Shown here: positions 29,206-37,498 of the stretch, one piece after another | Layout of the letters: the number at the start of each line of letters is the position of its first letter | Numbering within the stretch: the stretch's first letter is position 1 | NCBI RefSeq assembly: GCF_000719335.1 | Contig: NZ_JOGB01000006.1 | Location: 62,001-126,000, forward strand | Source: Streptomyces sp. NRRL S-87 | Lineage (GTDB): Bacteria > Actinomycetota > Actinomycetes > Streptomycetales > Streptomycetaceae | Reading direction: 5' to 3' | DNA: 64,000 nt | Position numbers and translations under genes: made by a program | Notes under the pieces: model-generated | Seen by the model: only the letters and a program-made list of their open reading frames with translations | Told to the model about the DNA's origin: nothing | Database searches by the model: none

Positions 29206-31638
29206 TCAGCGGGCGGCCGGTCCGCTCGTCACGGCCGTCCAGCTGCCGCCGGTCACCGTGTACACCGTCAGCCGACGGTTGACCGTGTCGCCGCTCCGGT
29301 CGAAGGCGACGCGGCCCGTGACCCCGTCGAAGCCCAGCCGGCCCACGGCCGGGGGGACCTGCGCCCGGGCGTCGCCCGGGAGAGTGCCGCCGTTCGCCGC
29401 CACGACCGCCCGCACGGCCTCGATGAGGGCCCAGGTCGCGTCGTACGCGTAGGGCCCGTACCAGCCGGCCGCTTCCGGGTATCCCGCCTTCCGGTACCGG
29501 GTGAGGAAGTCCCGCCCCGCCGCCGTTTCCCCGGCGGCGACGCCGATGTTGGTCGCGAGGTCACCCTCGGCCTCGCGGTTCGTCGTGAGGTACTGCTGGT
29601 CGAAGATGCCGTCGCCCCCCATGAGGGGGATGTCCACCCCCGCCTCCTTGAGCTGCTGGGACAGCGGCGCCGCCGTGTCGTAGTAGCCGCCGAAGTACAC
29701 GGCGTCGGCTCCCGAGGACCGCACCCGGGCGGCGAGGCCCGCGAAGGCGCGTTCCGCGGGATCGACCCGCTCGGTTCCGACGACGCTGCCGCCGAGCTTC
29801 GTGAACTCGGCGGTGAGCCCGGAGGTGAGGGCGGTGCCGTGGGCGCTCCCGTCGTCCACCACGTACAGCTTGGTCCTCTTCGCCTCGTCGTGCAGGTAGC
29901 GGGCGGCGAAGGGGCCCTGGTCGACGTCCGTCGCGACGGTGCGGAAGTAGGTGGAGGAGGGGCGGGACGTGGTCCCGGCGGCCCAGTCGGGGCCCAGCGT
30001 CAGCACGGGGTCGGTGTTGCCCGGTGACACGACGGCCACGTTCGCCCGCGTGAGCGGCGCCACCAGGGTCTTGGCGACGACGGAGTTCAGGGGGCCGACC
30101 ACTCCCAGGACCTTCTCGTCGGAGACGAACCGGGCGGCGTTGGACGGGCCCTTGGCCGGGTCGGCCCCGTCGTCCAGGGCCTTGATCTCGAACGTCACCC
30201 CGGGGACGCGCCCGGTCTCGTTGGCGGTCCGGACCGCCAGCTCGGCCGCGTTCCTGATGCCGACGCCCATGGCGGACAGGCCGCCGCTGAGCGGCGCGTC
30301 GACCCCGATCACCACGGTGGCCGTGGACGCCGCCGCCCCGTTGCCGGCCGCCCTGCCGCCCCGAGGCGCGTCGTCGTCGCGGGTGAGGGTCCAGGTGAGC
30401 ACGGATGCCGTGGCGAGCGTCGCCAGAACCGTGGCCAGGACCGCCGAACGCCGGGCGGGGTGCCGGCGTCGGGCCGACGCCCGCTCGCCGTCCTCGGTCC
30501 CGTTCGGGGCGGTGCTCGCGCCGGGTCCCCCGGGTGGGGCCTCGGGGACGGGCGGGGCGGTCGGCCGGTCCGGCACGGGGCGGGGTGGAGTGCCCGCGCC
30601 GGAGCCGGAGTCCAGGACGGTCGGGGTCCGCGGCGACGGTGTCGTGGGGGGCTGCTGCTCCTGGCCCGCCGGGGTGGGGGCGGGGGTCGGGGCGGGGGTC
30701 GGCGTCCCGTCGGGTGTCGGGAGGGGCGTCGCCCGCGGGTCGGGAGTACGCGGCGAGGTGGGCCCGGGCCCGTGTCCCGTCCCGGCGGAGGTGCGGGGTC
30801 CGGGCGTGGCGGACCGCAGCACCGATGCCAGCATCTCGGCTGCTTCGCCGGCGCCGACGCGCTGCGCCGGGTCCTTGGTGAGGAGCGCGTCCAGTACGGG
30901 CGCGAGTGAGCCGGCGCGGACCGCCGGCCGGTGCGGTCGGGTGAAGACGGCCACGGCGAGGGCGTGGAGTCCCTCCGCGTCGAACGGCGGGTGCCCCTCG
31001 ACGGCGTGGTAGAGGGTCGCGCCGAGTGCCCACAGGTCGTTGGCGGGGGTCGGGCGCCTGCCCTCCAGCTGTTCCGGCGGCATGTAGTGGGGCGTGCCGA
31101 TGACGCTCCCGCTCCGGCTCAGCCTGGTGGCGGTGTCCGCGAGGTGGGCGATGCCGAAGTCGGTCAGGACGACGCGGTCCTTGGTCAGGAGGACGTTGTC
31201 CGGCTTGATGTCACGGTGGACGATGCCCGCGCCGTGCGCCTCGGCCAGCGCATCGAGCACGGCGGCGCCGATCTCGGCCACCCGCCGCACGGTGAGATGC
31301 CCGTCGCGGCGGATGACGGCGGCCAGGGACTGCCCGCGGACCAGCTCCATCACGATGACGGGGACGCCGTTGTGCTCCACGACGTCATGGATGGTGATGA
31401 TCCCCGGGTGGCTGAGCGTGACCGCTGCGCGGGCCTCGCCGACGAACCGGCGGACCAGCGCGGCGCGGTCGGCGTCGTCCATGCCTGGCGGAAAAAGGAT
31501 CTCCTTGACCGCGACCTCACGTCCGAAGAGGTGCTGGTCGAGGCCGCGCCACACCCGGCCCATGCCGCCCTGGCCGATGCGTTCCACCAGCTGGTACCGG
31601 CCGGCGATGAGTTCGGGTTGCTGCTCCGTCACGCGCAC
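29206..31638 (-). CDS. Ser/Thr protein kinase fused to a periplasmic-binding (amino-acid-type) sensor
   Basis: An 810-residue protein. Residues 14-275 are a Hanks-type kinase with glycine loop IGQGGMGRVW, Lys45, catalytic HRDIKPDN (Asp143) and DFG (Asp160). About 280-395 is a Pro/Thr-rich linker. About 398-418 is a single transmembrane helix (AVLATVLATLATASVLTW). Residues 440-810 are a Leu/Ile/Val-binding-protein-like (Peripla_BP_6) domain with VVIGVDAPLSGGLSAMG and RTKLYVVDDGSAHG. The architecture places the kinase inside and the ligand-binding domain outside, so it should turn an external small molecule, perhaps an amino acid, into phosphorylation. It starts at the GTG at 31638 after AGGACC. 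No transporter genes are nearby. Confidence 0.93.
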   Translation of the reverse strand: MRVTEQQPELIAGRYQLVERIGQGGMGRVWRGLDQHLFGREVAVKEILFPPGMDDADRAALVRRFVGEARAAVTLSHPGIITIHDVVEHNGVPVIVMELVRGQSLAAVIRRDGHLTVRRVAEIGAAVLDALAEAHGAGIVHRDIKPDNVLLTKDRVVLTDFGIAHLADTATRLSRSGSVIGTPHYMPPEQLEGRRPTPANDLWALGATLYHAVEGHPPFDAEGLHALAVAVFTRPHRPAVRAGSLAPVLDALLTKDPAQRVGAGEAAEMLASVLRSATPGPRTSAGTGHGPGPTSPRTPDPRATPLPTPDGTPTPAPTPAPTPAGQEQQPPTTPSPRTPTVLDSGSGAGTPPRPVPDRPTAPPVPEAPPGGPGASTAPNGTEDGERASARRRHPARRSAVLATVLATLATASVLTWTLTRDDDAPRGGRAAGNGAAASTATVVIGVDAPLSGGLSAMGVGIRNAAELAVRTANETGRVPGVTFEIKALDDGADPAKGPSNAARFVSDEKVLGVVGPLNSVVAKTLVAPLTRANVAVVSPGNTDPVLTLGPDWAAGTTSRPSSTYFRTVATDVDQGPFAARYLHDEAKRTKLYVVDDGSAHGTALTSGLTAEFTKLGGSVVGTERVDPAERAFAGLAARVRSSGADAVYFGGYYDTAAPLSQQLKEAGVDIPLMGGDGIFDQQYLTTNREAEGDLATNIGVAAGETAAGRDFLTRYRKAGYPEAAGWYGPYAYDATWALIEAVRAVVAANGGTLPGDARAQVPPAVGRLGFDGVTGRVAFDRSGDTVNRRLTVYTVTGGSWTAVTSGPAAR

Positions 31639-31935
31639 ACTCTAGGTCCTGCTGAGCCGGTCGGGTGACGGAAGCGTGGCTTGATCGCATCGGTTGTCGG
31701 GCCCCGCCTGCGCGCCCGGCGCGGGCCGGTGTCCCCCACTTCCGGCCCGCGCCGGTCCCGTTCGATCGCGTGTCGACCCTGCCGATGCCGCCGTCGAGGG
31801 GGCCTGCACCCCGGAGCCCGTCAGGTCCTCGGCCGCGGGGTGGCTGGCGGGGAGGCGGCGGATCCAGATGTCGTCGTCATGAACGCGCGGTCCTTTCTCG
31901 GCGGTTCTGCCCGGGTGGTGTCCACGCTGCCGCGG
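31639..31935. other. Non-coding stretch upstream of the kinase gene
   Basis: Nearly 300 bp between the kinase start and the small membrane protein stop, both on the minus strand. I see no convincing gene, tRNA or strong hairpin; it should hold the kinase promoter. Confidence 0.4.
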
Positions 31936-32097
31936 CTACCACCGGTACCAGCGGCCGTTGCTGCCCGCGGGGCGGGCGATGAAGCCCAGCAGCCAGAGGA
32001 CGAGGACCGCGACGGCGACCCACCACAGAACCTTCACGGCGAAGCCGACGCCGAAGAGGATCAGCGCGAGGAGGAGAACGAGGAGCAGCGGGACCAT
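31936..32097 (-). CDS. Small hydrophobic membrane protein (53 aa)
   Basis: Starting at the ATG at 32097, just after a near-perfect ribosome site (AAGGAGG), the product is two back-to-back membrane helices (MVPLLLVLLLALILFGVGFA and VLWWVAVAVLVLWLLGFIA) and a short polar tail ending GRWYRW. Such 50-60 residue 'hydrophobic proteins' are frequent in Streptomyces and often stress-related; the function is unknown. The longer frame to 32274 is rejected because it would include the promoter of the divergent gene. Confidence 0.8.
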   Translation of the reverse strand: MVPLLLVLLLALILFGVGFAVKVLWWVAVAVLVLWLLGFIARPAGSNGRWYRW

Positions 32098-32242
32098 GTC
32101 TGTGAACCTCCTTGGGCTCGTGGCCCGGTAGCGGAAGAACGACTGCGTCGTCATGGCGCTCGCCTGCCCAGGATCCGCGGGTTGACTCATCGTCCGTCCT
32201 ACCGGGCGGCCATGGCCCCGGACCCTTCCCCTTTTCGTCCCC

Positions 32243-32271
32243 TTGACGATATCGATACTCCCGATTATCGT
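32243..32271 (+). promoter_or_regulatory. Promoter with overlapping inverted repeat before the SPFH gene
   Basis: TTGACG (32243-32248), a 17-base spacer and TATCGT (32266-32271) form a good vegetative-type promoter 27 bp before the ATG at 32298. An inverted repeat ACGATA/TATCGT (32246-32251 and 32266-32271) and an inner TATCGATA palindrome (32250-32257) overlap it. The patch is strikingly AT-rich, so a repressor may bind here. Confidence 0.6.
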
Positions 32272-32297
32272 CACACTGACGAAACAGGGGGTCCTCC

Positions 32298-33311
32298 ATG
32301 GCCGACATCACCCGGCGCTTCGGCTGGCGCCATCTGCGCTCCGCGCCCACCGCCCACATCCGCCACCACAAGCGCGGTCGGCTCGTCCACGACGGCCGAG
32401 GGCTCAGCTTCTGGTACCGGTCGCTGTCGGCGGCGCTGTCCGAAGTGCCCGTCGACGACCGGGAGCTGGCCATGGCCTTCCACGCCCGTACGTCCGACTT
32501 CCAGGACGTCACCGTGCAGGCCACCGTCACCTACCGGATCAGCGATCCGGCCGAGGCGGCGGACCGGCTCGACTTCTCCGTCGACCCGGACACCGGCAGC
32601 TGGCGCGGCGCCCCCTTGGAGCAGATCTCCACCCTCCTCACCGAGACCGCGCAGCAGCACGCGCTGGACGTGCTGGCCCGGACCCCGTTGGCCGTCGCCC
32701 TGGTGGACGGCGTCGCCTCCGTACGGAAGAGCGTCGCCACCGGTCTCGCCGCCGAACCCAGGCTCCCGGCCACCGGCCTCGACGTGGTGGCCGTACGCGT
32801 CGTCGCGATCCGGCCCGAGGCCGAGGTGGAGCGCGCCCTGCGCACCCCGGCCCGCGAGCAGATCCAGCAGGAGGCGGACCGGGCCACGTACGAACGGCGG
32901 GCCGTCGCCGTCGAGCGCGAGCGGGCGATCGCCGAGAACGAGCTGGCCAGTCAGATCGAACTGGCCCGGCGCGAGGAGCAGTTGGTCGAGCAGCGCGGTG
33001 TCAACGCGCGTCGCGAGGCCGAGGAGAAGGCAGCGGCCGACAGCGTACGGACCGAGGCCGAGGCGGCGCGCAAGGTCCGCCTGGCCCGCGCGGACGCCGA
33101 GGCGGCACGCGCGACGGGATCGGCCCGCGCCGAGGCCCAGGCCGCCTGGCTGCAGGTGCACGGCGAAGCCGGCCCGGGCACGTTGTACGCCCTGGCGGCG
33201 ACCCGGCTGGCGGAGAACCTGCCGCGGGTCGAGAGCATCACGCTGTCCCCGGACGTCCTCACCGGCCTCCTCAGCAGGCTCGGGCGCCCCGGATCCGGAG
33301 CCGACGCGTGA
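32298..33311 (+). CDS. SPFH/Band 7 domain protein
   Basis: A 337-residue protein. Residues about 30-200 are an SPFH/band-7 domain (VPVDDRELAMAFHARTSD, FQDVTVQATVTYRISD, LDVVAVRVVAIRPEAEVERA). About 200-275 is a long charged coiled coil rich in Ala/Glu/Arg. There is no N-terminal transmembrane helix, unlike stomatin-type proteins, so it is cytosolic or peripheral. Band-7 proteins form membrane-associated rings and scaffolds. Its stop overlaps the start of the NAD-kinase-like gene (GTGA), and the pair is likely a functional unit. A good promoter lies immediately upstream. Confidence 0.9.
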   Translation: MADITRRFGWRHLRSAPTAHIRHHKRGRLVHDGRGLSFWYRSLSAALSEVPVDDRELAMAFHARTSDFQDVTVQATVTYRISDPAEAADRLDFSVDPDTGSWRGAPLEQISTLLTETAQQHALDVLARTPLAVALVDGVASVRKSVATGLAAEPRLPATGLDVVAVRVVAIRPEAEVERALRTPAREQIQQEADRATYERRAVAVERERAIAENELASQIELARREEQLVEQRGVNARREAEEKAAADSVRTEAEAARKVRLARADAEAARATGSARAEAQAAWLQVHGEAGPGTLYALAATRLAENLPRVESITLSPDVLTGLLSRLGRPGSGADA

Positions 33312-34204
33312 GCCTGGCCCCGCGCGCGGTGCTCGTGCACCGCAGGACCGAGTACGAGGAACTGATCGACCGGCACGGCACGCACGGGCAGGCCGCGTTC
33401 TTCCTCTCCAGCCGTGGCCGCTCGATCGAGGAGGTGGTCGACCGCCACGGCCGGACCCGGCAGGCGCTGCGGGAGGTGGCGGCGGCGGTACCCCTCACCT
33501 GGCGCAGCTCCCAGGTGGAGCGGGCGGACCTGGACCGCTTCCTCTTCGCGCCGGAGGACGTGGTGGTCGTGGTCGGGCAGGACGGCCTGGTCGCCAACAC
33601 CGCGAAGTACCTCACCGGACAGCCGGTGGTCGGCATCGACACCGACCCGGGGCGCAACCCCGGGATCCTGGTCCGTCACCGCTGCGCCGACACGGCCGCC
33701 CTGCTGCGCGCCGCGACCGCCGGGGGGCGGACGGAGGACCTGACCATGGTCGAGGCCGTCGCCGACGACACCCAGCGCCTGCTCGCGCTCAACGAGATCT
33801 ACCTGGGCCCGCCCGGCCATCAGACGGTCCGCTACCGCCTGGGACCCGACGGCGAGCAGGGCCCGGGCGAGGCCCAGGCGTCCTCCGGGGTGCTCGTCGG
33901 CACCGGCACCGGAGCCACCGGTTGGCTGCGCTCCCTGTGGCTGGAGCGCGGCAGCACCGCACCACTTCCCGCACCGTGCGACCGCCGGCTCCTGTGGTTC
34001 GTGCGCGAGGCCTGGCCGTCGCCCGCCACCGGGACCTCCAGGGTGACCGGCCAGTTGGAGCGGGACCAGGGGCTGCGACTGACCGTGGAGTCGGACCGGA
34101 TCGTGGTCTTCGGCGACGGGATGGAGGCCGATGCGCTGCACCTGACCTGGGGCCAGAGCGTACGACTGGGCATCGCGGCGACGTCCCTGCGCCTGCTGAC
34201 CTGA
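33308..34204 (+). CDS. NAD kinase-like (COG0061-type) protein with altered GGDGT motif
   Basis: A 298-residue protein starting at the GTG at 33308, overlapping the preceding stop. Residues about 75-110 (DVVVVVGQDGLVANTAKYL, PVVGIDTDPGRNPG) align with the nucleotide-binding part of NAD kinases. About 195-210 (SGVLVGTGTGATGW) aligns with their second conserved Gly/Thr region. The usual GGDGT is GQDGL here, so the Thr and one Gly are missing. It may use another substrate or be a binding protein. It is translation-coupled to the SPFH gene. Annotation as NAD/diacylglycerol/sugar kinase superfamily is fair; activity is unproven. Confidence 0.75.
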   Translation: MSLAPRAVLVHRRTEYEELIDRHGTHGQAAFFLSSRGRSIEEVVDRHGRTRQALREVAAAVPLTWRSSQVERADLDRFLFAPEDVVVVVGQDGLVANTAKYLTGQPVVGIDTDPGRNPGILVRHRCADTAALLRAATAGGRTEDLTMVEAVADDTQRLLALNEIYLGPPGHQTVRYRLGPDGEQGPGEAQASSGVLVGTGTGATGWLRSLWLERGSTAPLPAPCDRRLLWFVREAWPSPATGTSRVTGQLERDQGLRLTVESDRIVVFGDGMEADALHLTWGQSVRLGIAATSLRLLT

Positions 34205-34294
34205 CTCCTCCACCCCTGTCCCGCCCCTCCACCCGGCCACCCCGTGGGCCGCGAGCCCGAGCCGCCACAGCCACTGCGACAGGCCCGGACCGGA

Positions 34295-34314
34295 TGACCG
34301 CCCGTCAGCGGTCA
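34295..34314. terminator. Hairpin in convergent intergenic region
   Basis: TGACCGC, six-base loop, GCGGTCA. It overlaps the last bases of the acyltransferase fusion gene on the minus strand and follows the NAD-kinase-like gene on the plus strand by about 90 bp. Possibly bidirectional. Confidence 0.4.
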
Positions 34315-37300
34315 CTGAGGGGCGGCCGCCTTCCGTACGGCGACCGTGACGTGGTCGACGCGCAGCGGGTGGCCCGGTTCGGTGGCGGGTCCGGGCGTGG
34401 CGCCGTCGGCGTGCGGCAGGCCGCCCCCGACGGCCACGTCGAGGATCAGGAACAGGCCGTGGTCGATCGCCCGCCGCCAGGTCTCGGCGGGCAGCTGCCG
34501 GGCCGTGACCCGGTGGTGGACCCTGCCGTCCAGGTACCAGCGCACCTCCTCGGCGCCGGGCGACCGGTCGACCTCGACGGCGTACGTGTGGAAGGCCGTG
34601 CGGCAGGCGGAGCAGGGCTGCGGGCCCGAGCCCAGGCCCGCCGGCTCCCGGCAGGGGCCGCCGGCGGCGACCCCGCAGTGCATGGTCCCGAAGACGGTGG
34701 CGCGGCCGTTGACGGCCTCCATGACGTCCAGCTCGCCGATGGCCGGCCAGCCGGTGTAGCCGTTGCGCAGCGGGGCGCCGAGGGTCCAGAACGCGGGCCA
34801 GTATCCCGCCGCCTTCGCGCCGGTGACGTCCGGTAGCGCGAGCGACGCCGCCACGCGCAGGACGCCGCCGGGCGGTGCCGCGAAGTCCGAGCGCCGGGTC
34901 TCGATGCGCCCCGAACTCCAGCGGCCGTCCCTGCGGGTGGGGACGATCTCCAGGACTCCCCTGCCGTCCAGGCGGACGTTGTCGGTCGAGTCGGTCATCG
35001 TCTCGACCTCGCCGGTGCCCCACTGCGGTGCCGGGCAGCCCGGGTAGCAGGTCCCGACGTCGTGGACCCAGTTCGCGGCCGAGGGCGGGCTGCCCGCCGG
35101 GCCGTCGAAGTCGTCCTGCAGCAGGCGGATCCAGCCGTCCGGGCCGGGCCGCCCCCCGGCGCCGGTACCCGGGCCGGTGCCGCCGGCCGTACCTGGCCCC
35201 GGCGGCGTGTCCGGCGTGCCGGCCGGGCCCGCGGCCGGCAGCACGCCGGACTCCGTCAGGAGCCGTTCCCACCGGGGTGTCAGGACGACCGCCGCCGCGT
35301 TCGTCAGGTGGGAGTCGTCCCGGTAGAGCAGGATGCGGTCCACGACGGCCGGGCAGGTCGGGCCGCTTCCCGGGCACAGCACCGGGTTGACGCTGATGCT
35401 GCGTACGCCGGGGAGGGCGCCCGACGCGATCCGGCGGGCCAGCGGATCGGGCTGCCGGGAGTCCGCCCGGCTGAACGCGCAGTCGCCCGGGGAGTCCGGG
35501 CTGCCCGAGACGCACGCCGGGATGTCCGTGCCCGGCACCGGGGTGTCCTCGACGTAGACGATCGGCGCGCCGAGCGCCCGCAGCGGGGCGAGCGTCGTCT
35601 CCCAGCCGGCCAGCAGGCGCTGCGGGTCGGCGGTGTACCGGTTGAGCGAGCCGATGACGATCAGCCGGGGCCGGGGCCCGGTGCGCAGCCGCTCCAGGGT
35701 GTCCGCCCGCCAGGTGTCGCACTCCCGGTAGCCGCGGCCCAGTTGCGGGTTGCGGACCGCGAGCTGCGGCAGCGGGCAGCCCTGCTTGACGAACTCCTGG
35801 AGCGCCCAGCCGCGGCGGGCGGCCAGGGCCAGCAGCGGCGAGAACCACTGGCCGGCGTGCGAATCGCCGAGCAGCACGATCCGGTCGGGGCTGGTCACGT
35901 TCCCGAACAGGCACTGCGGGCTGCGGGTCACGGCCGGCGCGACCTCGCAGGCGCCGTCCGGGGGGAAGTCCCCGCGGGCCTGTGCGGGTCCCGGCAGCAC
36001 CGGGCCGTCGGCGAGGGGCACCCCCGGGGTGCGGGCCAGCAGCGACGGGCCGGAGGCGGCGCCGGGCGGCAGCCCCGCGGGGTCGACCGCGGCGCCCGGA
36101 CCCAGCTGCCGCACCGCCGTACTGCCCACGACCAGCGCCAGCACGATCGGGAACACGACGGCCGAGACGCCGACCGACAGTCCGCGCCGCGGGTGCGCGG
36201 ACACGGTGCGGCTGCGCCGCAGCGGTCGCTCGACCCAGCGCGTCGTGGCGTACGCGGGCAGCACCGCGGCCAGCGTCAGCACCGTCTTCACCGGCCAGCC
36301 CAGCGGGCCGCCGGGCGGGGCGCCGAGCGCTTCCCCGAACCGCGACCCGGCCAGCACCAGCACCGGCCAGTGCCACAGGTACAGGGTGTACGAGAGGCGG
36401 CCGAGGGCCCGCGGAGCCCGGTGGGCCAGGATCCGTCCGATGCCGAACCGCCCGCCGTGCGCGAAGCGTTCGCCGCGGCCGGGTATCGCCGCGAGGATCA
36501 CGGCCGCGGCGCCCGCCGTCGGCACCAGCGCCGCCCGACCCGGGTACGGGGTCGAGGAGTCGTAGGCCGCCACGCACCACACGATCGCCGCGGCGCCGGC
36601 CCAGCCGCACAGGAGCCGCAGGGGGCGCGGGCCGGGCACGAGGTGCCAGGGCAGCAGCGCCAGCAGGGCACCGACGCCGAACTGCCAGGCCCGTGACGGG
36701 GTGCCGAGGTAGGCGAGCGAGGCCGAGTGGTCGGTCCAGTGGACGGCGATCGTGCACGACACGACGGCCAGCAGGGCCGCGGCCGGGGCGACCAGCAGCC
36801 GGACGGTGCGCCCGCGGCGGACGGCCCGCGCCGTGCCGAAGAGCAGCACCAGCAGGGCCGTGAGCGGTCCCCAGACCAGGTAGAACTGCTCCTCGACGGC
36901 GAGGGACCAGAAGTGCAGCAGCGGACTCTGGGCGCATCCGGCCTCGAGGTAGTCGGTCCGCTGGGCCACGAACCGCCAGTTGGCCGCGGACAGGGCGCTC
37001 GCCAGGACGTCCTGTTCGAGGTCGGCGCGCTGGAGCGGCACGGTGAGCCAGGCGCCGGCCGCGGCGACCGCGGCGAGGACGACGGCGGCGGACGGCAGCA
37101 GCCGGCGGGCGCGGCGGGAGAAGAAGTCGCCGAGCCGGATCCGACCGGTGGCGATCGCCTCGCGGACCAGCAGGCCGGTGATCAGGTACCCGGAGATGAC
37201 GAAGAAGACGTCCACGCCGACGAACCCGCCTGCCGCGCCGGGGAGTCCGGCGTGGAAGGCGAGCACGGAGAGCAGCGCGACCGCGCGCAGGCCCTCGATG

Positions 37301-37437
37301 TCGGGCCGGAACGCGGAGCGGTGCGGGCTCGGTCCGGACTCCGTTCCGGAACCTGGTGGGGCCGGCGTCACGTCGACGGGCGGCGTCGCGGCCACGGGGC
37401 CGCGCGGGCCGGGTGCCACGGGGAAAGCCATGGTCAT
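34312..37437 (-). CDS. Acyltransferase-3 / SGNH / GH16 fusion protein
   Basis: A 1041-residue three-part protein. Residues about 40-440 are an OafA/YrhL-type acyltransferase-3 membrane domain (RPDIEGLRAVALLSVLAFH, VDVFFVISGYLITGLL, LHFWSLAVEEQFYLVW). About 500-735 is a SGNH domain with block I (IVLLGDSHAGQWFSP) and the C-terminal DDSH motif. After a Gly/Pro linker, residues about 790-1041 are a GH16 glycoside hydrolase with catalytic signature GELDVMEA (Glu902, Asp904, Glu907). The first two parts are known to O-acetylate surface polysaccharides; adding a GH16 beta-glucan hydrolase or transglycosylase is unusual. It lies 61 bp downstream of a cellulose-synthase-like gene, so it probably modifies and trims that glycan outside the cell. 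Start at 37437 or 37431. Confidence 0.9.
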   Translation of the reverse strand: MTMAFPVAPGPRGPVAATPPVDVTPAPPGSGTESGPSPHRSAFRPDIEGLRAVALLSVLAFHAGLPGAAGGFVGVDVFFVISGYLITGLLVREAIATGRIRLGDFFSRRARRLLPSAAVVLAAVAAAGAWLTVPLQRADLEQDVLASALSAANWRFVAQRTDYLEAGCAQSPLLHFWSLAVEEQFYLVWGPLTALLVLLFGTARAVRRGRTVRLLVAPAAALLAVVSCTIAVHWTDHSASLAYLGTPSRAWQFGVGALLALLPWHLVPGPRPLRLLCGWAGAAAIVWCVAAYDSSTPYPGRAALVPTAGAAAVILAAIPGRGERFAHGGRFGIGRILAHRAPRALGRLSYTLYLWHWPVLVLAGSRFGEALGAPPGGPLGWPVKTVLTLAAVLPAYATTRWVERPLRRSRTVSAHPRRGLSVGVSAVVFPIVLALVVGSTAVRQLGPGAAVDPAGLPPGAASGPSLLARTPGVPLADGPVLPGPAQARGDFPPDGACEVAPAVTRSPQCLFGNVTSPDRIVLLGDSHAGQWFSPLLALAARRGWALQEFVKQGCPLPQLAVRNPQLGRGYRECDTWRADTLERLRTGPRPRLIVIGSLNRYTADPQRLLAGWETTLAPLRALGAPIVYVEDTPVPGTDIPACVSGSPDSPGDCAFSRADSRQPDPLARRIASGALPGVRSISVNPVLCPGSGPTCPAVVDRILLYRDDSHLTNAAAVVLTPRWERLLTESGVLPAAGPAGTPDTPPGPGTAGGTGPGTGAGGRPGPDGWIRLLQDDFDGPAGSPPSAANWVHDVGTCYPGCPAPQWGTGEVETMTDSTDNVRLDGRGVLEIVPTRRDGRWSSGRIETRRSDFAAPPGGVLRVAASLALPDVTGAKAAGYWPAFWTLGAPLRNGYTGWPAIGELDVMEAVNGRATVFGTMHCGVAAGGPCREPAGLGSGPQPCSACRTAFHTYAVEVDRSPGAEEVRWYLDGRVHHRVTARQLPAETWRRAIDHGLFLILDVAVGGGLPHADGATPGPATEPGHPLRVDHVTVAVRKAAAPQ

Positions 37438-37498
37438 GAGGCCTTTCGGTGATGCGGGATCGATTCTTCTCGATCGCCTGGAGGCGACCCGGCCGGTC

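Noticed and set aside
28434..29282. Plus-strand 282-codon frame
   Set aside because: Antisense to an SDR gene with all catalytic motifs in place.
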